A DNA stretch of 64,000 bases from Ailurus styani (taxonomy: Eukaryota; Chordata; Mammalia; Carnivora; Ailuridae). Location: assembly GCA_002007465.1 (NCBI GenBank), contig LNAC01000009.1:1148532-1212531 (forward strand), in the 5' to 3' direction. Below, piece by piece: positions 49,301 to 60,600 of this stretch. How positions within the stretch are numbered: position 1 is the first letter of the stretch; each line of letters begins with the position of its first letter. Both the position numbers and the translations under genes were made by a program. A model generated the notes under the pieces. That model had not been told where the DNA came from. It searched no databases and saw only the letters and a program-made list of their open reading frames with translations.

Positions 49301-52300
49301 CCCCCAAGAAGGGTGGAGGGGAAAAAAGGGGGTGTGGCTCCACGTTAACGGTCCCTCTCTTTTCCTGCCCCTGGTGGCTTACCTGCCCGAAAAGCAGCTC
49401 GGAAACTCCCACCTGAACAGGCCCAGCCTCTGCCTAACCCGCTTTCCTGGCTCCCTGGTGCCCCCCGAGTAGAGCCCCAGACCCCCTGGCCCCTGCTGCT
49501 CTCTCTGAGTCACCTTCCTCTGAGGCGAGACTTCCTGCTTTCCCAATTCCACGGGCGGCGCTGTCACACCCAAGGAGTGGGACACCTGCCTGCCACTACC
49601 CCTCTTCTAGACCATTCCTTTTCGCCTTTAGGACTCACCAGAGTCGCCTTCCCTGTCTGTCTGTCTGTGGCCCCACCTCCTCTCGCAGTCTCTCTGGCCC
49701 CGACCATTCCTCCCGAGCTGGTCTTGTTAATCCTCCCCAGTGCCCCTGAAACGAGTCTCTGCTTGGCTCCCGGGACAGCACGCTTTCCTGGGGTGCCTCC
49801 TCCACCCTCCCTGTCCTCCTGCCCGCTCCTCCTTCCTGGGACCTTAGACCCATCCCAATACCAGCCGCCGGGGGTGCAGTCCACACTCACACTTGGGGTG
49901 GGGTGGGGGCAGGGGGACTGCAGCCCGTCCTGGCTTCCACCACCACCGACAATCCCCGAACATCCACCTCCCTGAACTCCCGAGTGGAGTAGCAAACACC
50001 TGCTCGCACTCTCCCTGGATGCCTAAGACCCGCTCAAACCAACGTATTCAAACAGCACTTGGGTCTCCCCCTCCACCTGCCCACCTCCCCTGTGGTCCGA
50101 GCTCAGAAAACACCTCCCATGGACCTCATTCGGCCACGTGCCTGGAGGAAAGCCCCAGAGCCCTGCTCTGCTCCTCCTGCTGCCCACCTCTGACCACCTC
50201 AGTGAGAATGAGTGCGGCAGAGACCCAGGCCGCACGGCGACTCCCCCTCCCCCACCCCAGCGCTGCCCTTGGCCCCACTGTCTCTTGTCCGCCCAGCAGG
50301 CAGAAGGATCCTCTAAAAACCTAAGTCACAACCCCAAAGAATTTAGAGACTTGAACAGACATGTGCACACCCATGTTAGAGCAGCATTAGGCACAGTAGC
50401 CAGAAAGTGGGAGCAACCCACATGTCCGTTGACAGATGAACGGACGAGCAAGGTGTGGTCTGTCCATACTGCGGAATATCAGGAATATCACTCCGCCTTA
50501 AAACGCGAGAGAGTTCTGACACCTGCTACAACACGGAGGGGACGGGAGGACGTGACCCCGAGTGGGAGAAGGCCAGTCACAAAAAGACAAAGAGCGTATA
50601 AATCCACTGATATCGACGTCCCTAGAGGTGTCAAGTTCACAGAGACAGGAAGTCAAATGGGGGCTGCCAAGGATGGGGGAGGGCGTAGGGGGGAAATGAG
50701 GACACAGGTTCAGTTTGGGAAGGTGAGAAAGTTCTGGAGAGGGATGGCGGTGATGGTTGGATCATTGTGTGAATGTACTCAATGCCCCTAAGCTATACAC
50801 TTAGAGATGGTTAAAATGATAAATTTTATGTGTATTTTACCATAATAAAAAATGTTAAGTCATACCATGAGGCTTCTCCACTGAATACCCCCCCAACCAG
50901 GGCTCTCCATCTGTCCTTAGGAAAACGCAGGTCTTTTGAAGGACTTACAAGTCCTATGTCACCTGGTCTCCCCTCAATCCCACTCACCCTACTCCTTGAC
51001 CACACAGGCACATGCCCACCTCAGGGCCTTTGAACTTGCCAACACTCTGCCTGGAAGCTCTTCCGCACAGATCCACCCAGCTCCCTCTCTTGACTCCCAC
51101 CTCGGTGCAAATGGCCCCTTCTCTGAGCACATATCACTGACCGCCCGAACATACCAGCCTCCCCTGCCACCTCCCACTTATTCTTCACCCCACTTTGTTC
51201 TTCAGAGCACGTATCCCTGGTGACATTCCTTTGTTATAGCTATTTAATTTCCATTCTCCTCCCCTGATCAAGCAGCTGTTGGCCGAGGGCTTTATTTTGC
51301 TCTCTGCTCTACCCCAGCACCTGGAACTGCACCTGCAACAGCTGGCACTCCGAAAGGTTGAAGAATGTGTGAAGACTTTGCTTAGAAACCTTCTTCCAGG
51401 AAGCCTTCCCTGATTTCCTGCACCCCAAGGCAGGCTGAGTTGGATACAGCCAGATGTCCTCACCTGGATCTGTGCCTCCCTCCCTGGGCCGTAAGAGCCT
51501 GAGGGCAGAAGCCCCTTTCATCTCTGGAGTTCTATTTGGAGGAGTTGGGGGGCCCTCACTCTCCCCATCATAAACCTCTGTATATCTATATTATTTTTAT
51601 TTGGAAACCACTCAGAGGGGTTCTGAGACCCGAGCCGCCTGAGGAGTGGGTCTGGGACCAGGTGGCCCAGGGCCAAGGGGCCTCTTCCCTACCTGAGGGT
51701 CCGGCCGGAGCTGTGGAGGTGAGTGCGCTGGGAAAGCGGGAGGGGCAGGCCGTCCTTGAGCCAGCTCACGCGGATGGGCGCGGAGCCCCGCACGGGGCAG
51801 GCCATGGTCACCAGCTCCCCAGGCCTGCTCACCAGGGTCCCCGAGCTCTCGGCCCACTGCTCGATGCTGGGAGGGACTGGGGGTGAGCAGAGAGAAAAAG
51901 GGGGCAGAGAAGGGGTTTAGGCAGAGGGTCTGGGTGGGGGAGATGGGCTCCTCTCCGGCCAACGCCAGGAAGCAGCAACCACCTCGTATGGGGTTCTCAG
52001 ACCCCATGGCTCGTTCGTATCTCCCCTATTCCCCAACTCTCCTGTTGCACCTGGGGCTGGGGTGCTAGGGTCTCTGGTCTAAGAACGGGATGCAGAGGCC
52101 CAGGATGGTCAGAGGGTGGCCTGGCTCATGGCGTGGGCGTGCCTGGAGCTGGAGGCGGGTGTCCTGCATCCTGGCCCCGGCATCACCCTCCAGATGACCG
52201 TGGGGAGGGCCCCCGTGGCCAGGCCGCCACAGCCCCGGGATGGCAGAGTCCCCGCCTCCCCTCGGCCCGCAGCTGCTCACCCAGCACGCTCACTGTGTGC

Positions 52301-54594
52301 AGCCTGGCATCCTCCCCGGCCATGTTCTGGGCCACGCAGGTGTAGGCGCCCGAGTCCTCGGCCTTCAGGCCCTTCAGCACCAGGGCGCTGCCGTCCAGGT
52401 AGAACCTGCGGGGGGACGGCCTGTGAGGGTCTGTGGGTGCTGCCCGGGGACCCAGGAGGGCACGGGCCAGGCCTTACCGGAGGTGGGGGTGCATGCCCTG
52501 GTCCAGCGGGCCACCGTCCTTCAGCCAGGTCACGTCAGGCAGTGGCTGCCCGTCCGCCTCGCAGTCCAGCCGTACCTCCTGCCCCTCCAGGACACTGTGC
52601 TCCTGGGTGGCGCCCGAGCTCCGGATCTGGGGGGGCACTGTGGCAGGCGCTGTGGTGAGGCCCGGGGCCGTGGCGGGGGATGGGGAGGGGCCGGGACACG
52701 GGGAGGGGTGGGGGGGCGTTGCAGGGCGCAGACGTACCAAGCACGGCCACCACGAAGTCCTTGCGGGCCTCGGCCTGGGGGTTCTCGGCCACGCACGTAT
52801 AGGTCCCAGCCTGGGCGGGCTGCACGCCACTCAGCTGGAGGCGGCCCCCGCGGGAGACCACGCCATGCGCCACGCTGCTCTCTGGGGGGTGGAGGGACGT
52901 GCCAGGGTCTCACCTGCACAAACCCGCTCCCCCAGGTGCCACCACTGGGCGGGTGCCCAACCCCCACACTCACAAGACCCCTGGAACCTTTGCATCACCC
53001 TCCGGCCTCTTGGGCTCACAGGGAAACTGAGGCCCAGACAGGGGCAGGGTCTCTTGGCGGCTCTATCACGTCCTTCCTCGGCCGGGTCTCTCATTGCTCT
53101 GTGCCTTGCAGCCCTTTCCTAGTTCCTTCCACCGGGGACATTTCTTGCCAAGACGCCCCACTCGCTTTCGTGTCCGGGACTCGCTCCTCTTCCCGCAGAC
53201 CCTTGGGCCCACCCTGCCCCCACCCCACCCCTACCCTTGCTCCAGCTCCACCCTGGCCACCCCCACCCCCAAGGCTTCCAATCAGAGTGAACCAGCCACC
53301 CCCTGACTGCTTCCTGGTCCCCCTGCGGGTCCTGCTAGGGGCACCCCAGGGCCTCTGCTCAGGCTGCGCGCCCGCCCCAGCCTGGCATGGCCCCCATTCT
53401 CTCCAGCTGCGCCTCTGCCTGAGCCCCGGCCAGGCCACCTCCCTCCCCGGGTCCTCGCTGGCACAGCCAGTCTCTCGACATGAAGCCTTCGGAGTAGCTG
53501 CTGCATGCCCAGCCGGGAGCCTGGGGTTCAAAGCCGAGTAAAGCTCAGCTCCTGGCCTCGCGGGCTCCACGTGCATCAGAGACAGTGCCACATGCGTGAT
53601 CCTGCATGACCAGCCCCGAGAAGACCCTGACAGAGCCGGGAGGGGTCAGGCACGTCTTCGGAGGAAGCAGGTCCCAGCCGGACCAACAGGGTGTGAACCG
53701 GCAGTAGAGGGGCTCGGGGGGGTCGGGGCAGGTATTTCGGGGAGGAAAGTGCGTGTGTCAAGAAAGGAGGTGGAGAACGCGGCCCAGGGCTCCACCCCCA
53801 GGTGTCACCCGAAGAGAAAGGAGAGCCCACACCCCCCCAGACTCATTCCAGAACCTTCCCGGCACACTATTCCACAACCCAGACAACAACCCGGGTGTCC
53901 ACCACCTGATGGAAGATAACTCAGAGGTGATATAGCCACATGGCGGAAGAGTCAGCCGTGAAAAAGAGTGAAAACAATTTAATTTAACTTAAAAGAAGGA
54001 ATGTAGGACGGACACGCGCTGTGACAGGGAAGGACCCTGGAAACAGCAGGCTACACGGAAAAGCAGGTCACAAAAGGCCACTTATTGGGCGCCTGGGTGG
54101 CTCAGTGGGTTAAAGCTTCTGCCTTCGGCTCAGGTCATGATCTCAGGGTCCTGGGATCAAGGCCCGCATCGGGGGCTCTGCTCAGCGGGGAGCCTGCTTC
54201 CTCCTCTCTCTCTGCCTGCCTCTCTGCCTACCTGTGATCTCTCTCTCTGTGTCAAATGAATAAATAAAATCTTTAAAACAAAAACAAAAACAAAAAAAAC
54301 CAAAAGGCCACTTATTGTGTGATTCCAGTGACATGAAATGTCCAGAACAGGCGAATCTATAGAGACCGAAAATGGGTTGGTGGCTGCCCGGCACAGGGGT
54401 GCACGGAGGTTTGGGGGGAACGGGGGTTCGCGGGAGGTTTAGGGGAATGGGGGGTGTAGAGTAATGGGATTAGGGGTTGCCTTTGGGTGGATTGTGCGGA
54501 TGGTCTGCAAATGTCGTCAAAAGAATGGAGTTATAAGCTTTAAGTGGGTAAATCGTATGGTATGTAAATCTCAATAAAGTTGTTTTGAGACAGG

Positions 54595-54642
<48 letters not shown>

Positions 54643-57600
54643 TGTGGGAGAAGCGGAGAGCAGGGCCTGGTGTGCGGCAGGTGGAGGGGGGCGGGCTGGG
54701 CCCCGCGGGGCCTCCCGGGCTGTGCTTCTGACTGCGACCCAACGGCTTACAGTGGACAAGGGTCCCCCTCAGATCTGCACTGAGGTCCCCTGCTCGCTGC
54801 GTGGAGATGGCACTGGAGGCTTGGGCTGGGCCCAGGACTGGCATGGGGGCTGCCGCCGCACGGGGCAGGGGGACCGCGGTGACCAGAATGGGAAAGGCAG
54901 GGGCGGAGGGCTGGCTGGCACCAGGGCTGCTTCCCCAGCTGACAAGAGGAGTGTTCTGCTGGGACCCCAGGGTGGGAAGGAGAGGAAGGGAGCCGGACAG
55001 GGATGAAGGGCTGGATGGCGGGGGACCAGCAGCCGGGCTGGGCAGAGCTGAATTCCAGGAGGAGGAACAGCATCGGAGGCCAATGCCAAACCCGGGGTCA
55101 AGCCGGCTGGGCCCTCAGCGCCCACCCTGCATCCATCCATCTCGTGGAAGCTGCCTGTGGCCACAAACACAGGGAGCCTTCGAGCCCCCCTGGGAACGGT
55201 TCTCAGCATTGGGATTTCAAGGGCCGACAGGGTTGAAGACAGACGGGGTGTCAGACGGGACGGTGCCGCCTCTGATTTTGCCAAGAGTGAGAACCAGAAA
55301 CTCTTCCCCGTTCACGGTCACGGCGGCACAGAAAAGAATATTCAGCACTGAAAGGATGAGACGTACTCACCAACAGGCATCCTGTCCTTCAGCCAGCTCA
55401 CAGCCGGTGCAGGGACCCCGGTCACGTCACAGCTCAGGACCAGGGGGCTCCCGGCCACCTGGCTCACTTTCTCGGTCTTGGGGTTCTGAAACGTCGGGGG
55501 CACTGCGGGAGAGACGCCAGCTTGCCACAGTCCTAAGACTCTGCAGCCCCCTTCCTTTCAGTTGGGCAGATTAGGGACACCCCACCGGCTCTTCCTTCTG
55601 GTTAGTAGTTGACATTTTACACTTTGCCATTGGTAGAGGTACAGGTTGTTTTAGTCACAGGTGTAAATAGAAGCTGCATCCGTCTATTTCAAAACATTTA
55701 CAGAGTCCAGAGGGGTCCGCTCAGCCCAAGGATGGCGAGTGCATGGCTAATGTACCAGTAGTTCTTAGCCTATGCCAGGGCAGACATCACTAACAGATCC
55801 CAACACTCCCTCCTGCTCGGCTAGGAAGGGGTCACGCAGCCCAGGCAACCACAACCAGAGGAACAAACGTGGCTGTGTTCAGGATGAATCCTCTTTGTCC
55901 TCAGGGACCAGACCTTCCCCCTTCCCACCACTCATCAGTGTAGCCATCAGGAGAAGGCTTTAAACAGCACCCCTGGTGTCACTGATTTTCCACGATGACA
56001 TTCAATATGGCTCCCGGTTGGACCCATCCACGGCTCACCGGGTGGGGAGGCCACTGGCCTTCCGGGGCAGACAGCTGGTCCCCCCGCCCCGTCTCTCCCA
56101 TCTTGCACAGCAGCTTAGCTGAGGACCCGGCTGGTTGGGTGAGACTGTGTTTCCCAGTGTCCCCAGCGGCCTGCTGTGACCAGCTGCCTCCGTCCCCACT
56201 GATGGGCTGCGAGCCGAGGGGATGGACACAAGTCCCACATCCCTCACTCAAAACGCCAATGCTCGCCCTCCTGTTCTGCTCCTTCCTGCTCCCTGTGAGC
56301 GGGGGTGGAGCGCAAGTGGACGGGGCAACCCTCCTGGGTGGGGCTGCGGGGTGGAGATGAACAGGACAGAACCATCCTGGGTCCCCAAATCTCCACTCGG
56401 TCATTTACTTACCACCCGGTAGGCCCTGAGCTACGCACCAGCCTGGACACGCACCCCTGGGCTTTCGCACGAGAGAGGTGACGTGCTCCCTCATCTAACC
56501 CGCTGTGTTTTGGGATCTGTGTTACACAGTAGAGTCTACACTCCAACCGACACAACAGCAGACCCCAAGCAAATGTGGCTGAGCCTTCATGGCTTCCTTC
56601 CCTAGGTGAGCTTCCCCTCACCCCCACCGGGAGCCACGTCCAATCAAATGCCATCTGTGCTCCACCCCTGGGCCAATGGAGCCCCCACCCCCCCAACCCT
56701 GGGACTCAAAAAGGCAGCAACATGGCCCCAGGGCTCCCAACTGTCTGTTGGCTGAGGACTCCCCTCCCGGGGCTGGCACGCCAGGCTCATGCCCGGCACT
56801 TTATAGGTACCTCCACGGCAGCCCGTCGATTGGCTGCTTCCTGTAGAGCTCGGAGGCAGACACTGCCTTGGCTCCTTTGACTGAAGACAAACCCGAGGCT
56901 CCAAGGAGCCAAGGCGTCCTGCTGAGCCCAAGACCAGCCCATCGGCAGAGAGCTGCTCCGATCCTGGTCTTTTCAGTGCCAAGTCCTGGGCCCTACACAC
57001 GCAGGGCCGCTGCCTCTTTCTAGCGACTGCCCTTCCCCCCCGGCAGCCCCGGGTGCTACTAGGGGTCCCCCGGCAATGCCCTCAGGCTGGTCCCCAGCTT
57101 ACCCTGGACGGCGAGGACAAATGTCCGCATGGCTTCCCCCGCGGTATTGCTGACTTTACAGCTATACAACCCTTTATCCAACACCTAGGACAGAGAGAGC
57201 ATGGGGTGATGGTGTACACGGCTCTGGGACGGGGGTACCCAGGGCTCCCCCAAAACACCCAGGCCACAGAACCTTCTGGAAATGGGACTCTCCAGATAGG
57301 CTGGTCCTGCCTGGGAAGCCAGAGGAGATAGGACCCCCTGGCCTTCCCCCAAGAACTTCAAGAAGCAGGAGGGCCCACCGGAGCTGAGGGCACAGGTTCC
57401 AGACCGCCGCCCTCCCCTGGGCCGGCACGCCAGCCAAGCCTGGAGGAAAGGCTCCCTCACTGTGGGGACAGCACTGGGCCAGGAGAGAGGAGGCCAGCAC
57501 CGTTTCCCAGAGGAGCCGCCAACTGAGGGTCTAATCCACACCAGGGAGGGTGGGCAGAGCAAACTCCCAGAGTCACAGCCGGAGGGGCCTGTTAAAGGCT

Positions 57601-60600
57601 TCTGGATCCAGGCAACCAAGGCAGGTGACGGGGAATGGACCTGCTCAAGACTGGAGCCCTGCCCTCTTCTCACGGCTCCAGCCCCGGAGGCTGCTCGACT
57701 CGGTGTGAGGTCCTGGGGGCCGACGAGGCGGCAGTCCCCACGGCCCGCCACACAGCTACCCAGCCCCACCTCCCAGGCTCGCCAGGACCGGAACCCACAG
57801 CCGCCCACGGCTGCCCAAGCCACGGCTGCTCACCCGGGTGTCCCGGATCTCCAGCCTCTGTCCCCCCAGCAGAGCCTGGGTGCGCTGTGCCGGGACCAGG
57901 GGCTGCCCGTCCTTGTGCCAGGTCACGGTCGGCTCGGGGAGCGAGTCGGTCTCACAGCTCAGGACGGCTTTGTCTCCGGCCCGGACCACGATCGCCTCCT
58001 GGGGGCCACTGGGAGGCTGCCTGAAGGTGGGGGGAACTGGGGCCGCAGGTGAGCAGAGTAAGGCATGCCAGCCTCCCCAGCGTCCTCCCTGGTTTGGAGG
58101 CTCACAGGGTCACACGGTCATGGCGAAGTCCCCCCCGCCCCCTGCCCCGGGATGGCACAGATCCAGGGAGTTGGAGGAAGAGAGTCCAGGTCAAAGTGCC
58201 AAGGACCTGCTGGGTGACCTGGGAAAAGCCTCCTGCCTTCTCTGGGCCTCAGCCCCCTAGGTGGGGAATGCTCCGATGGCCATCCTGGGCTCTTTCTGAT
58301 GCGGGGCAGGCCCTGGCTGGGTTAGAGCCCTCCCTAGGGGTCCCCACAGCCCGTGTCCCCCCAGCAGACCAGTGCAGAAGCCCCCACCCCTGGCTCTGAG
58401 CCCGCAGGGCCTGACGATGTCCGGCACACACACAGTAGGTGAACACGCACAGATAAGTCAAATAGACCTGGGGCTAAAAGGAACCTTCCAGAGAGTCCTG
58501 GCTTGTGACAACTTGGGCCAGCTTTTCCCCAAGAGGATTCTGACAACCAGGAGCCCTGAAACAGGCTCCACGCTGACAACCTGGCATCCATCGGGCTTGG
58601 GAAGGGCCTTCGCTGGGCCAGCTCCTGGGTCTGTCCCGCTGTCCCCTTCTCGACTTCAGAGCGCACTGTGTGCCCAGCACGGGTAAGCACTCATATGCCC
58701 TCATTTAATCCTTAGGCCAGCTGTGCCCTTACAGATGGGAGGCCTGATGCTCTGAGAGGGAGAGTGACTTGCCCGAGGTCACAGGGCCAATACGTGCCCA
58801 GCTGAGTCTCAAACCCAGTGTGTCCAACCCTCCAGACCAGGATCTCCCCAGCACGCTGCCCAGAGGGCGTGGGCTTCCCAGCCTTCCCCGGGCTGGCTGC
58901 CCCTCTCCCGGCTGTGCTGCGTCAGGGCTTGGGGCTGAGGGCTCCCTGAAGGAGTGGGGGACAGCGCAGTTCGGGGGGCAGGCAGGACATACCCAGCACG
59001 CTGAGCTGCACCAGCTTCTGGTCTCGGCCGGCAGCATTGAAGGCCTCACACACGTACATCCCGGAGTCTGATGGCTGTGCCCGGGCCAGCTGCAGTGTGT
59101 GGGTGCCTGCGGGGGGATCCGGCCCCCTCACACCAGCGAGCAGGCCCCAGGCCCACAACCCTCAAGCCTTCCCAGACTCCCTGTCTGGTCCCAGCTTGGA
59201 GGAAGCAACTCCGACTCCCACATGGCCTCAGGCTGGGCTCCGGGCCTCAGTTTACCTACCAGGCAAGAGGAAGACCTCTTTTCCCAGGGAGAGGGGCTGG
59301 CTGTCCCGGGACCACGTGACCTCAGGGCTCGGGTGAGCATGGATGTCACAGGACAGGGAGACGCTGCTGTTGACGATGGCAGTGACCTGCTCCAAGTTCG
59401 GACCTGTGATTCGTGGGGGGGCTGTCCCCACAGCCGCCAGGAGAAAGAAAGGCCCGTGAGAAGGCGTTCCAGTGGGGGGCCAAGAGCCACAGCGTGGAGC
59501 ACGGCCTTGAGAAGCTCCTGGTGCCTTGCCTTGGTTCATCTCGGAACAAGGCCTTGCAACACTGCCCGTGTGTCATAACTGCCTCACAGATGAGAACACG
59601 GGGGTCAGAGATCAGACAGGAAGAGTCACTTCCCCAAAGCCACACAGCAGGTCAGCGGCAGAGCTGAAATATCAATTCAGGCTCAAGTCCTCCTAGACCT
59701 GGAGTGCTCCGCGCTGTCATCTCCCGTCCCTGAGGCCACAGCTGCCCCACACCTGTCACCTCCCTGTCCCTGAGGCCACAGCTGCCCCACACCTGTCACC
59801 TCCCCGTCCCTGAGGCCACAGCTGCCCCACACCTGTCACCTCCCCGTCCCTGAGGCCACAGCTGCCCCACACCTGTCACCTCCCTGTCCCTGAGGCCACA
59901 GCTGCCCCACACCTGTCACCTCCCTGTCCCTGAGGCCACAGCTGCCCCACATTTGGAGGCAGAGCTCATGGCCAATGAGATGGAAACCCCCTACGGGGTG
60001 TCCTCTTTGAGCCATACACTTGGGCTGGCCTCCTGGCTCTGCTGGAAGGTCGGTCTGGGGAACGTGTCAGCCCCGCGCAGGGATAGAGTAGGTCTCAATA
60101 ACGGAGCTGTAGGGCCTGAGAGGAGTCGTTCCCTGCCAGCCTCCGATGTTGCTTAAGATCGTCTGGGGTGAGCCCGCAGGGATCAGGGTCCCCTCCCTGT
60201 CTCAGGAGATGGCTGGCGCCAGCTAGGGTCTCCCACGGGGCACACGGGCCCAGGGCCCAGGACGCTGGAAGCAACAAGGTGGTGCCCCTCCGGCCGGGAA
60301 GAGGGGCCGGGGCTGCCCACAGGGTTACCCCGGGGAGCCGGCCGCGGCCAGCCCAGAGCACCAGCCCCCCTCAGCTGGGGACCCCCACGGGCCGCCGCTC
60401 AGCCCAGCCCACCTTGTACCCGGAGGGTGAAGAGCTTCTCTGAGGAGCCCGCCGGGTTCTCGGCCACGCACATGTAGCTGGCGGCATCGGCCACCTCCGC
60501 CGTGGACACCTGCGGGCGCAGGGAGAAGGTGCCAGGGCACCCAACGGCTCTGGGGTCCCGCCCCTGGATTGCTGGCCACCTCTGTCTGCGGGGAGCAGCG

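Larger units (their letters stand above)
52882..55370 (-). other. Intron between E9 and E10 (2.5 kb)
   Basis: Contains L1 3' sequence (53860-54600) split by a young CAN-SINE and followed by a (GA)n repeat. No exon seen; the flanking exons join in frame. Confidence 0.7.

Noticed and set aside
52880..52883. Alternative E10 acceptor two bases downstream (agag|AGC)
   Set aside because: It would start in phase 0 while E9 ends in phase 1; the first AG keeps the frame.
52240..53541. 433-codon plus-strand frame, the longest in the window
   Set aside because: It runs antisense across E10, E11 and E12, has no domain and a biased composition; a GC-rich shadow of the HMCN2 exons.
59726..59953. CRISPR-like regular 40-bp array
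   Set aside because: There are no unique spacers; whole units repeat head to tail in a mammalian intron, so it is a minisatellite.
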